Origin: Streptomyces rubrogriseus
GTDB taxonomy: Bacteria; Actinomycetota; Actinomycetes; Streptomycetales; Streptomycetaceae
Reading direction: 5' to 3'
NCBI RefSeq assembly: GCF_027947575.1
Contig: NZ_CP116256.1
Span: forward strand, 7,936,001 to 8,000,000
Length of the DNA stretch: 64,000 nucleotides
Below the pieces are notes generated by a model. That model was not told the origin of the DNA. It searched no databases and worked only from the letters and a program-made list of their open reading frames with translations. Made by a program: the position numbers and the translations under genes. Shown piece by piece: positions 45,301-53,013 of this stretch (position 1 is the first letter of the stretch; each line of letters starts with the position of its first letter).

Positions 45301-45384
45301 ACCATCCAGGCCGTCCGGCGTTCGAGGACGAGGCCGTCAAGGCCGAAGGGGGTCCGGGGGCGCAGCCCCCGGGGGCGCGAGCCA
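45301..45384. repeat. Streptomyces intergenic repeat (GTCCGGCGTTCGAGGACGAG type)
   Basis: ACCATCCAGGCCGTCCGGCG, then TTCGAGGACGAGGCCGTCAA, then GGCCGAAGGGGGTCCGGGGG, and the hairpin GGGGGCGCAGCCCCC. I recognise this order as a repeat found in many copies between Streptomyces genes. It fills the space between the sacsin-like start and the DUF3027 stop. The last part folds as a stable stem-loop and could end the DUF3027 transcript. Confidence 0.6.
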
Positions 45385-45415
45385 CCACGCACCCGCACCC
45401 GGGAACGCACCCGGA

Positions 45416-46342
45416 CTACGAGTGCCCCAGCTCCGCCGAGGCCACGTCCTCGGCCACCGGCACCGAACCGGAGTCCGCGGCCGGCCGCAGCGGGAACGGG
45501 TCCACCCGGGTCTCGTCGATCACCGGTGGAGCCACCCGCGGCGGCTTCGGCATCACCGCGGCCTCGGAGTGCCCGCCGCACCCGTAGGCCAGCGACACGA
45601 CGTGCCCGTCGGCCGGGGAGAACTCGTTGGCGCACACACCGAAGGCCTGCCCGAGCGAGCCGCCGATCCGGGCGAGGAAGCCGCAGCTGACGCAGGAGGC
45701 GGGGGCCGCCTGGGCCATCGCGGTCTTCGGGCCGTAGCCCTCCTCCCAGCGGTCGGCGGCGACGTGCAGGCCGTACCGGGACAGCACCCGGGTGCGGCGC
45801 AGGCCCAGCTCCTCGGCGACCGCCGAGATCGTGCCGCGGGCCGGGACGGTCGACAGCTCGGCGGGCGGCCCGGCGGTCACCTCGGCGTCCTCGGCCTCGA
45901 CCAGGTCGGCCATCTCGTGCGAGACGACGGAGTTCGGCGGCGGCTCGTCCTCGCCGGTCCAGCCGGGCTCCAGGCGCAGATCCTCCGCGTCGGTGGGCAG
46001 CAGGTCGCCGGGGCCCATGTCGCCGGGGCGCAGCCGCTCGCTCCACGGCACCCACTCGGGGGCGAGGAGCGCGTCGGGGCCGGGCAGCAGCACCGCCTCG
46101 TCCACCGTGACGATCTTGGCGCGGGAGGCGCGGGCCACCGTCACGGCCCAGCGCCAGCCCCGGTAGCCCAGCTCCTTGCAGGCGAAGTAGTGGGTGACGA
46201 CCCGGTCGCCCTCCGACACCAGGCCCTCGTGCTCGCCGACGACGCCTGGGGCGGCGGCCTCCTCGGCCGCGGCCCGGGCGAGGTCGACGGCCTCGGCGCA
46301 CAGGCGGTCAGGGGTGCGGCTTCGCGTTGTCGCTGCGCTCAC
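45416..46342 (-). CDS. DUF3027 protein
   Basis: A 308-residue DUF3027 protein, an actinobacterial family. It opens with helices (LCAEAVDLARAAAEEAAA), then HEGLVSEGDRVVTHYFACKE and GYRGWRWAVTVARASRA, which is the conserved core. The C-terminal half has ASCVSCGFLARIGGSLGQAF, GVCANEFSPADGHVVSLAYG and CGGHSE: four spaced cysteines and a histidine that look like a metal site. ATG at 46342. Function is unknown; conservation across actinobacteria next to envelope and transcription genes suggests a core role. Confidence 0.85.
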   Translation of the reverse strand: MSAATTRSRTPDRLCAEAVDLARAAAEEAAAPGVVGEHEGLVSEGDRVVTHYFACKELGYRGWRWAVTVARASRAKIVTVDEAVLLPGPDALLAPEWVPWSERLRPGDMGPGDLLPTDAEDLRLEPGWTGEDEPPPNSVVSHEMADLVEAEDAEVTAGPPAELSTVPARGTISAVAEELGLRRTRVLSRYGLHVAADRWEEGYGPKTAMAQAAPASCVSCGFLARIGGSLGQAFGVCANEFSPADGHVVSLAYGCGGHSEAAVMPKPPRVAPPVIDETRVDPFPLRPAADSGSVPVAEDVASAELGHS

Positions 46343-46675
46343 AGGTATCGCTTCTCTCCATACGCCGTCTCACGAGTGCGCCGCTGTGTGCGAGGGGCGG
46401 ACGGAGCGGACCTGTGGACCGCGTCGACGTCCGCGCCCGATCGCGCTCGGGCGCACCTACGTCATCCATTCTGCGGGATGGCCGTACGGCGCGCGGCCGA
46501 GAACGTTCGCCACGGCGCGCTACGCACGCTACCTGCTCATGTGCCCTGGGCCTACACCGACGGGGATTTCGGCGGGGTACGGCCACGCGTTCCCGGGCGG
46601 GTCGCGCCCGACTCGATCACCGCCATCCGTGCCGTATCGACGCTACAGCCGCCGCTGACGGGGCACTATGACGGG
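46343..46675. other. 333-bp divergent intergenic region
   Basis: This stretch separates the divergent DUF3027 and MFS-like genes. No frame has a good start, ribosome site and coding composition. It contains an 8-bp inverted repeat GCGCCCGA/TCGGGCGC (46433-46454) and the dyad CCAT-N8-ATGG near 46467-46482. Divergent promoters are expected, but no consensus -10/-35 pair stands out. Confidence 0.5.
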
Positions 46676-48067
46676 GTGGCAGCCGCACGGACGGAGTTCA
46701 AGCGCGGGAGCCGGTGGCGCGGTCCCGGCTCCCGGTTCCGTGCGGTCGGCCGCGTCCTGCGCCTGCCGGTGACCGGTACGGCGCGCGGCATCCGGCGGGC
46801 GACGCACGCGCACGGCGCGGGCGAGTCGGGCCTCGGCAAGCTGATCGAGCTGCACGGGGTGAACGGCGCCGGCGACGTGATGATCACCGTCGCGCTCGCC
46901 TCCACCGTGTTCTTCTCCGTCCCCACCGACGAGGCACGCGGGCGCGTCGCGCTGTACCTCGCCATCACCATGGCGCCGTTCACGCTCCTCGCGCCGGTGA
47001 TCGGCCCGCTCCTGGACCGGCTGCCGCACGGCCGCCGCGCGGCGATGGCGACCGCGATGGGCGCCCGCGCGGTGCTCGCGCTGGTGCTGTCCGGCGCGGT
47101 CGTCACCGGCGGCATCGAGCTGTACCCGGCCGCGCTCGGCGTACTGGTCGCCTCGAAGGCGTACGGCGTGGTCAGGAGCGCCGTGGTGCCGCGGCTGCTG
47201 CCGCCCCGGGTCTCGCTGGTGAAGGCGAACTCGCGGGTCACGCTGTGCGGGCTGCTGGCCACCGGTGCGGCCGCGCCGATCGGTGCGGCCCTCCAGCAGG
47301 TGGGGCCGCGCTGGCCGCTGTACGGCGCCTTCGTGATCTTCGTCGCGGGCACCGTGCTGTCGTTCACGCTGCCGCGGAAGGTGGACTCGGCGCGCGGCGA
47401 GGACCGGGCGCTGCTCGCCGCGGACGAGGACCACCTGCCGGGACCGCTGCGGGGGCGGGGCAAGCGGCCCGGCCTGCGCACGGTGGGCCCGGCGGTGACC
47501 CACGCGCTGGCCGCCAACGCCGCCATCCGCTGCCTGACCGGCTTCCTGATCTTCTTCCTGGCGTTCCTGCTGCGGGTGCACCCGATGACCGGCCAGAGCG
47601 CGGCGGTGTCGCTGGGGATCGTGGGCGTCGCGGCCGGTGCGGGCAACGCGCTGGGCACGGCCGTCGGGGCGTGGCTGCGGTCCCGGGCGCCGGAGGTGAT
47701 CATCGTGACGGTGGTGGTGATCGTGCTGGGCACGGCGGTGGTCGCCGCGGTGTTCTTCAGCGCCTTCCTGGTGGCGTGTCTGGCGGCGGTCGCCGGGTTC
47801 GCGCAGGCGCTGGCCAAGCTGTCCCTGGACGCGCTGATCCAGCGGGACGTGCCGGAACTGGTGCGCACGTCGGCGTTCGCGCGCTCGGAGACGCTGCTCC
47901 AGGTCTCCTGGGTGTTCGGCGGCGCGGTCGGCATCGTGCTGCCGCTCAACGGCACGCTGGGCCTGTCGGTGGCCGCCGCGATCATCGCCGCCGGGTGGCT
48001 GACGACCGTACGCGGGCTGCTCGACTCGGCGCGGCACGGGGGACGGACTCGGCCGAGAGTGGCGTGA
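46676..48067 (+). CDS. MFS transporter-like membrane protein
   Basis: A 463-residue major-facilitator protein with ten to twelve helices. A basic 60-residue lead precedes LIELHGVNGAGDVMITVALA, then PFTLLAPVIGPLLDRLPHGR with RRAAMATAMG (motif A-like), and NAAIRCLTGFLIFFLAFLLR in the second half. The family is actinobacterial and conserved beside DUF3027; a mycobacterial relative sits in the same neighbourhood as I recall. GTG at 46676 is the likely start although no clear ribosome site is seen. Substrate unknown. Followed on the same strand by the lipoprotein and mqnB-mqnD. Confidence 0.85.
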   Translation: MAAARTEFKRGSRWRGPGSRFRAVGRVLRLPVTGTARGIRRATHAHGAGESGLGKLIELHGVNGAGDVMITVALASTVFFSVPTDEARGRVALYLAITMAPFTLLAPVIGPLLDRLPHGRRAAMATAMGARAVLALVLSGAVVTGGIELYPAALGVLVASKAYGVVRSAVVPRLLPPRVSLVKANSRVTLCGLLATGAAAPIGAALQQVGPRWPLYGAFVIFVAGTVLSFTLPRKVDSARGEDRALLAADEDHLPGPLRGRGKRPGLRTVGPAVTHALAANAAIRCLTGFLIFFLAFLLRVHPMTGQSAAVSLGIVGVAAGAGNALGTAVGAWLRSRAPEVIIVTVVVIVLGTAVVAAVFFSAFLVACLAAVAGFAQALAKLSLDALIQRDVPELVRTSAFARSETLLQVSWVFGGAVGIVLPLNGTLGLSVAAAIIAAGWLTTVRGLLDSARHGGRTRPRVA

Positions 48068-48125
48068 CCACGCCACGCCGTACCCAGGTGGGGGGCGGGG
48101 CTCAGGCGCCGTATAGCCTTCCGCC

Positions 48126-48635
48126 ATGACCACGTTGCCCCGCGGCACCGCCGCTATCGGACACCGCGTTGTGCGACGCCGCCGCGCCGTCGCCGCTGTC
48201 GGCGCCGTGTCCGCCGGACTTCTCCTGCTGTCGGCCTGTGACGAGCCGACCCCGATCGCGACGATCACGGTCGGCAGTGACTCGGTCAGCTCCGAGGCCA
48301 CCTGCGGCGGAGAGGGCAAGAACCTTTCCCCCGACGAGATCAACAAGTGCCTGAAGGACAAGGACGCGAAGTCCATCACCGTCGACCAGGACGAGACCGT
48401 GCGGTTCGGCGTCGACCCGGACCTCGCCGACAAGCACTGGACGATCCTGATGAACGGTCAGCAGCTCGTCGAGGACAGCGACAAGACCTACCGCACCGTC
48501 CCGGGCAGCGTGTTCTTCAACGCCCAGTACGGCGCCCAGGGCAACTCGACGAACGTCGCCGTCGCGGTCCGGGACGGCAAGGACGACAGCCAGAACATCA
48601 CCGGTGTGTGGGTCTTCGAGCTGAAGAAGGACTGA
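48126..48635 (+). CDS. DUF2771 lipoprotein
   Basis: A 169-residue exported protein. An arginine-rich start leads to AVAAVGAVSAGLLLLSAC, a lipobox with the lipidated cysteine near residue 38. The mature part has strands (ATITVGSDSVSSEATCGGEG, DETVRFGVDPDLADKHWTIL, GVWVFELKKD) and two more cysteines that may pair. The plan matches DUF2771, of unknown function. ATG at 48126. It stands between the MFS gene and mqnB, 15 bases before the latter, so it is probably co-transcribed with the menaquinone genes. Confidence 0.82.
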   Translation: MTTLPRGTAAIGHRVVRRRRAVAAVGAVSAGLLLLSACDEPTPIATITVGSDSVSSEATCGGEGKNLSPDEINKCLKDKDAKSITVDQDETVRFGVDPDLADKHWTILMNGQQLVEDSDKTYRTVPGSVFFNAQYGAQGNSTNVAVAVRDGKDDSQNITGVWVFELKKD

Positions 48636-48650
48636 CCGCCCACGTCCTCC

Positions 48651-49358
48651 GTGCACCTCCTCGTGGCCACCGCGGTCCCCGTCGAACGGGACGCGGTGGC
48701 TCGGGCGTTCCCGGCGCCGGGCACCGAGGTGTCCCGCCCAGGGATCACCCTCCACCGGCTGCCGGACGGCTGGGACCTGCTGGCCGCCGGGGTGGGCCCG
48801 GCCCGCGCCGCCGCCTCCACGGCCGCCGCCCTGACCGCCGCCGCCCTCGACGGCAGGCCCTACGACCTGGTCGTCTCGGCCGGTATCGGCGGCGGCTTCG
48901 CGCCCGGGGCGCCCGTCGGCTCACTGGTCGTCGCCGACGCGATCACCGCCGCCGACCTGGGCGCCGAGACCGCCGACGGCTTCCTGCCGGTCACCGACCT
49001 CGGCTTCGGCACCGTCACCCACCGGCCGCCGGCCGCTCTGGTCCGCGCCGCCGCCGAGGCGACCGGGGCCCGGTCCGGCACCGTACTGACCGGGTCCACC
49101 GTCACCGGCACCGCGGCCCGCGCCGCGCTGCTGCGCGAGCGCCACCCGGACGCCCTGGCCGAGGCGATGGAGGGCTTCGGCGTCGCCGAGGCCGCCGCCG
49201 CGCACGGCGTTCCGGTGCTGGAACTGCGCGCGGTCTCCAATCCGGTCGGACCGCGCGACCGCGCCGCCTGGCGCATCGGCGAGGCGCTCGCGGCCCTGAC
49301 GGACGCCGTCGGGAAGCTCGCACCCGTCCTCGAGAGTTGGAAACCGCATGAGCGCTGA
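48651..49358 (+). CDS. mqnB: futalosine hydrolase
   Basis: A 235-residue nucleoside-phosphorylase-fold protein. It splits futalosine to dehypoxanthine futalosine and hypoxanthine in the alternative menaquinone pathway. VHLLVATAVPVERDAVARAF is the N-terminal strand-helix, LLAAGVGPARAAAST the base-binding turn, DLVVSAGIGGGFAPGAPVGS the core and AMEGFGVAEAAAAHGVPVLE the MEG/A motif that binds ribose; AVSNPVGPRD carries the catalytic aspartate. GTG at 48651. Its end overlaps mqnD by 11 bases. Confidence 0.9.
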   Translation: MHLLVATAVPVERDAVARAFPAPGTEVSRPGITLHRLPDGWDLLAAGVGPARAAASTAAALTAAALDGRPYDLVVSAGIGGGFAPGAPVGSLVVADAITAADLGAETADGFLPVTDLGFGTVTHRPPAALVRAAAEATGARSGTVLTGSTVTGTAARAALLRERHPDALAEAMEGFGVAEAAAAHGVPVLELRAVSNPVGPRDRAAWRIGEALAALTDAVGKLAPVLESWKPHER

Positions 49359-50196
49359 CACCCTGCAGATCGCGTACTCCCCCTGCCCGAACGACACCTT
49401 CGTCTTCGACGCCCTCGCCCACGGCCGCGTCCCCGGCGCCCCGGCCCTCGACGTGACCTTCGCGGACATCGACATCACCAACGGCATGGCCGAGCGCGGC
49501 GAGCTGGACGTGCTCAAGGTGTCGTACGCCGTGCTGCCCTACGTCCTCGACGACTGGGCCCTGCTGCCCTGCGGCGGCGCGCTGGGCCGGGGCTGCGGCC
49601 CGCTGGTGCTCACCCGGGAGGCGGACGCCGACCTGCGCGGCCGCACCGTCGCCGTCCCCAGCGAGACCTCCACCGCCTACCTGCTCTTCCGCCTCTGGGC
49701 GGCGGACACGGTGCCCGGCGGGGTCGGCGAGATCGTCGTCATGCCGTTCCACGAGATCATGCCGGCCGTGCGGGACGGGAAGGTCGACGCGGGACTGGTG
49801 ATCCACGAGGCCCGCTTCACGTACCAGAACTACGGGCTGCACAAGCTCGCCGACATGGGCGAGCACTGGGAGCACACCACCGGGCTGCCGATCCCGCTCG
49901 GCGCGATCATCGCGAAGCGGTCACTGGGCGCCCGGACGCTGAACCGCCTCGCCGACGCCGTACGCGGCTCCGTCCGCGCGGCCTGGGACGACCCGGAGGC
50001 GTCCCGGCCGTACGTCATGGAGCACGCGCAGGAGATGGACCCGGCCGTCGCCGACCAGCACATCGGGCTGTACGTCAACGAGTTCACCGCCGACCTCGGC
50101 GAGGACGGCTACGCGGCGATCCGGGGCCTGCTGACCCGCGCGGCGGCCGAGGGACTCGTACCGGCCCTCGGCCCGGACGCGCTGGCGTTCCCGTAG
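49348..50196 (+). CDS. mqnD: 1,4-dihydroxy-6-naphthoate synthase
   Basis: A 282-residue MqnD enzyme, which turns cyclic dehypoxanthine futalosine into 1,4-dihydroxy-6-naphthoate. Hallmarks are IAYSPCPNDTFVFDALAHGR at the N terminus, TNGMAERGELDVLKVSYAVL, the central AVPSETSTAYLLFRLW and KVDAGLVIHEARFTYQNYGL with the catalytic histidine near residue 153. These separate it from MqnA, which lacks the PCPNDTF motif. ATG at 49348 lies inside the mqnB end, so the two are coupled. The other pathway genes (mqnA, mqnC) are not in the window. Confidence 0.94.
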   Translation: MSADTLQIAYSPCPNDTFVFDALAHGRVPGAPALDVTFADIDITNGMAERGELDVLKVSYAVLPYVLDDWALLPCGGALGRGCGPLVLTREADADLRGRTVAVPSETSTAYLLFRLWAADTVPGGVGEIVVMPFHEIMPAVRDGKVDAGLVIHEARFTYQNYGLHKLADMGEHWEHTTGLPIPLGAIIAKRSLGARTLNRLADAVRGSVRAAWDDPEASRPYVMEHAQEMDPAVADQHIGLYVNEFTADLGEDGYAAIRGLLTRAAAEGLVPALGPDALAFP

Positions 50197-50215
50197 GACG
50201 GCCGGGGCGCGGAGA

Positions 50216-50599
50216 TCAGACGTCGAGCTGGTCCGCGACCGCGCGGAGCAGCCCGGCGATCTTCTTGCCGGCCGTCTTCTCGGGGTAGCGGCCGCGCTCC
50301 AGCATCGGCGTGATGTTCTCCAGGAGGGTCGTCAGGTCCTGCACGATGGAAGCCAGCTCGTCCGGCTTCTTGCGCTGCGCGGCCGCGACCGAGGGGGCCG
50401 GGTCGAGCAGGGCGAGCGACAGTGCCTGGTCGCCCCGCTGCCCGGCGACGACACCGAACTCGACGCGCTGTCCCGGCTTCAGGCTCTCGACTCCGGCAGG
50501 GAGGACCGAGGAATGGACGAAGACGTCACCGCCGTCGTCGCGGGAGAGAAAGCCGAAGCCCTTCTCGCTGTTGAACCACTTGACCTTGCCGGTAGGCAC
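50216..50599 (-). CDS. cold-shock protein with C-terminal extension
   Basis: A 127-residue protein: a cold-shock domain (residues 1-67: GKVKWFNSEKGFGFLSRDD with RNP1, DVFVHSSVL with RNP2) followed by a 60-residue helical extension (LASIVQDLTTLLENITPMLE, TAGKKIAGLLRAVADQLDV) absent from ordinary Csp proteins. The first part binds single-stranded RNA or DNA. The extension may mediate dimerisation or partner binding. Start is GTG at 50599. The 175-bp leader contains a 12-bp tandem repeat and a hairpin, as expected for post-transcriptional control. Confidence 0.9.
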   Translation of the reverse strand: MPTGKVKWFNSEKGFGFLSRDDGGDVFVHSSVLPAGVESLKPGQRVEFGVVAGQRGDQALSLALLDPAPSVAAAQRKKPDELASIVQDLTTLLENITPMLERGRYPEKTAGKKIAGLLRAVADQLDV

Positions 50600-50632
50600 G
50601 TCTGTCCTCGTCCTCGTACTCGTCGGGAAAAC

Positions 50633-50694
50633 TGCTCGGAAACATGCTCGGAAACGGCTCTTGATAGCACTTGGGCGGGTCGTCCGGACCCGCC
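50633..50694 (-). promoter_or_regulatory. cold-shock gene leader: tandem repeat and hairpin
   Basis: TGCTCGGAAACA (50633-50644) is followed directly by TGCTCGGAAACG (50645-50656). Beyond it GGCGGGTC (50674-50681) and GACCCGCC (50687-50694) form an 8-bp stem with a five-base loop. All lie 35-95 bases before the cold-shock GTG and are likely in its leader or promoter. Confidence 0.5.
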
Positions 50695-50774
50695 GGTACC
50701 AAGGCTAATGGTGTTCAGACGGGTGACAAGACGTCCCCCGGCTGTTCTCCAGGCCTGGGAACTACCCTGGTCGG

Positions 50775-51053
50775 GTGCGTGAACAAACCCAAACGAATTC
50801 CGCCGCGCCCGGCGACCGGCTGATCCGTGCCGGTGCGATCGTCTTCTTCGTCGGCGCCCTGGCCACTCTGGTCACGGTGGCCCCGCTGCTGCTGGACACG
50901 ACGCCCTTCCCCACCTACATGTTCGGGCTGAGCATGCTGATGGGGGTGGGCTTCCTGGTCGCCGGTGCCGGGGTGCTCCGGTCGGTCGCCGCCGGGCGGC
51001 GTCAGGCGCGGGCCGCGTCGAGCCCCTCGGCGTCGCCCTCGCCGTCCCGGTAG
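50775..51053 (+). CDS. two-helix membrane protein
   Basis: A 92-residue protein with two membrane helices, LIRAGAIVFFVGALATLVTV and YMFGLSMLMGVGFLVAGAGV, joined by a short loop, and an Arg/Ala/Ser/Pro tail. No known domain. GTG at 50775 is placed just before the sequence REQTQTNSAA. It diverges from the cold-shock gene and its last 52 bases overlap the convergent HAD gene. Conserved small membrane proteins of this type flank the mqn genes in Streptomyces as far as I recall. Confidence 0.72.
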   Translation: MREQTQTNSAAPGDRLIRAGAIVFFVGALATLVTVAPLLLDTTPFPTYMFGLSMLMGVGFLVAGAGVLRSVAAGRRQARAASSPSASPSPSR

Positions 51054-51664
51054 GTCGCGAGCCACTCCGGGAACGCGGTGAGGTCGGTGAGGACCACGTC
51101 GGCGCCCGCCGCGCGCAGTTCCCCGGCGTCGCACGGCCCGCTGGCCACGGCCACGGAGCGGGCCCCGGCGGCGCGGGCCCCGCGGACGTCGCCGACGTGG
51201 TCGCCGACGTAGACGTCCGCGTCGTGCTCGCGCAGCGCCACGGCCTTCTGCTCGGCCCACAGGCCGCCGATCACGGCGTCCGGCTCGATGCCGAGGTGCG
51301 CCAGGTGCAGCTTCGCGTTCGGCTCGTACTTGGCGGTGACGACGACCGCGCGCCCGCCGGCCCCGCGCACGGCGGCCACCGCCTCGCGGGCGCCGGGCAG
51401 CGCGAGCGTGGGCTCGATCGCGTACGCCGGGTAGATCTCCCGGTACAGGTCGGCGACGGCCGCTATCTCCTCGGCCGGGAACCAGTTCGCCAGCTCCTCG
51501 GCCAGCGGCGGCCCGAGCCGGGTGACGGCCAGGTCGGCGTCCACGTACGTCCCCGTGCGGGCGCTCAGCTCGAGGTAGCAGGCGCGGATGCCGGGCCGTG
51601 AGTCGATCAGCGTCATGTCGAGGTCGAAACCGACGGTGGGCGCGGGGCGGGTGGTGGAGGCCAT
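51002..51664 (-). CDS. HAD family phosphatase
   Basis: A 220-residue haloacid-dehalogenase hydrolase. Motif I is VGFDLDMTLIDSR (nucleophile Asp near residue 13), motif II VVVTAKYE (Thr), motif III lysine in EQKAVAL and motif IV VYVGDHVGDVRGA. The cap of helices between residues 25 and 85 is the phosphoglycolate-phosphatase-like C1 type. ATG at 51664 is chosen; ATG at 51673 is an option. The substrate may be phosphoglycolate or another small phosphate; not decidable. Convergent overlap with the neighbouring membrane-protein gene. Confidence 0.88.
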   Translation of the reverse strand: MASTTRPAPTVGFDLDMTLIDSRPGIRACYLELSARTGTYVDADLAVTRLGPPLAEELANWFPAEEIAAVADLYREIYPAYAIEPTLALPGAREAVAAVRGAGGRAVVVTAKYEPNAKLHLAHLGIEPDAVIGGLWAEQKAVALREHDADVYVGDHVGDVRGARAAGARSVAVASGPCDAGELRAAGADVVLTDLTAFPEWLATYRDGEGDAEGLDAARA

Positions 51665-51863
51665 GGCTCCCATTGTGCCGGGCGCTCTACGCCTGCTTGC
51701 GGGCGCCCGGGTGCGGCCGGGGGCGAATCGGCCGCGCGCCGTGGAACGAGTGCGCTCCGGCCCCGGTCCGGCGTCCGCGTACCGGGGCAGCCCCCGGGAG
51801 AACGGCCACCTCGCCCCGTGCCCTGCTTTGCCCTGCGTCGCGGCGCGGGCGGCACGCTCGCGG

Positions 51864-52862
51864 TCAGCCGCGGGGGCGCCGGGACCGCCACAGGAGGTAG
51901 AGGGCGGTGGCCACGGCGGCGGTGCGCAGGACCCAGGGCCAGGTCTCGGCGACCGCGTCGTTCAGGTGGCCCTCGGCGACCGGGTCGCCCCAGCGGCCCT
52001 CGGTGCGGCCCCACAGCCAGACGACACCCGCGGCGGCGACCGTGCCGGGCAGGCCGAGAACGGCCCACTTCGACTGGGCCGGGGTGAGCCGGCGGGAGAG
52101 GTAGGCGATCAGCCAGCCCAGGCCGAGGGGGACCAGGCTGCCGAGCACGGCGCCGACGGTCAGCAGGGCCGCGGCGAGCAGCAGGAGCGGGTTGTTCCAG
52201 CCGCCCTCGGGCCACAGGCGGGGCAGGCGGCGGGACTCCCGCTGCCCGACGGCCCCGGCGGTCGGCTCCTCGGCCTCCTCCACGGGGGCCTCCGGTACGG
52301 CGGGCTCCGTCTTCCCCGCCTCGTCGACCGCGCCCGGCGGCTTCCTCAGCAGCTCCGGGATCTCGACGCCGCCGACGAACCCGGGCACGCTGTCGCCGAG
52401 CCCCCCGCCGGCGAAGGGGCCGTCGTCGACGCGCCACCAGTCCGGCTGCCCGTCGCCGACGTCCCCCAGTTCCCGGGCGCTCGCCAGGTGGGGCGGGGAG
52501 GCGGCGGGACGCGCGGCCGGGGTTTCCGGCGCGGGGCTCCGCCGGCCCTTGCGCCGCCCGGCGTCGCGGGGGCCGGTGTCGCGCTGCTCGGGCACGGCGG
52601 CGGGCGACGGTGCCGCCTGCTGCCCTACGCCGCTCGCACCGCCCGCCGCGGTGACGATGTCGTCGGGGTCGCCAAGCCGGTCCAGGATGCGGCGGACCGC
52701 GGCGGGGCTGTCCACGGTGGTCTTGGCCCGGTGCCGGTCGATCTCGTTGCGCAGCTCCGAGACCAGCCGCATCCGGGTGGCGGACGGCAGCTGCCGCTGC
52801 TGGGCCACGTCGCCGACGCGGCTCAGATACTCGAAGACGACCTGGTCGCTCTCGATCCCCAC
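51864..52862 (-). CDS. multi-domain membrane protein with HAAS-like N terminus
   Basis: A 332-residue protein. The N-terminal 65 residues (YLSRVGDVAQQRQLPSATRM, RLVSELRNEIDRHR, VRRILDRLGDPDDIV) look like the HAAS signalling helices usual in regulators of sporulation-like or sigma control. A long disordered Pro/Ala/Glu part follows. Then come four hydrophobic segments near 218-332 (PLLLLAAALLTVGAVLGSLV, GTVAAAGVVWLWG and others). GTG at 52862 has GGAGGGGAA before it. It diverges from the WYL/helicase-C protein gene. Role unknown; a membrane-linked signal relay is a fair inference. Confidence 0.75.
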   Translation of the reverse strand: MGIESDQVVFEYLSRVGDVAQQRQLPSATRMRLVSELRNEIDRHRAKTTVDSPAAVRRILDRLGDPDDIVTAAGGASGVGQQAAPSPAAVPEQRDTGPRDAGRRKGRRSPAPETPAARPAASPPHLASARELGDVGDGQPDWWRVDDGPFAGGGLGDSVPGFVGGVEIPELLRKPPGAVDEAGKTEPAVPEAPVEEAEEPTAGAVGQRESRRLPRLWPEGGWNNPLLLLAAALLTVGAVLGSLVPLGLGWLIAYLSRRLTPAQSKWAVLGLPGTVAAAGVVWLWGRTEGRWGDPVAEGHLNDAVAETWPWVLRTAAVATALYLLWRSRRPRG

Positions 52863-53013
52863 GTTCCCCTCCGGGGCGGTGCGTTGCGGTACTCCGTCGT
52901 GCCCTGTCGTACCCCGTCGGACGAAGGTACCGAATCTTCCCCCGCCCGGCCGACGGCACCGCACCGGCGCACGCGCACCCCCGCCGTCCGACCCACCCGC
53001 TAACGTGGACCGG

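Noticed and set aside
42013..45690. A 1225-codon plus-strand frame opposite the sacsin-type gene
   Set aside because: Translation is repetitive Gly/Val/Gln/Arg with no domain; the minus strand has GHKL motifs and a ribosome site.
46343..46675. Short frames in the DUF3027/MFS divergent gap
   Set aside because: No start with ribosome site, composition not coding-like; described as intergenic.
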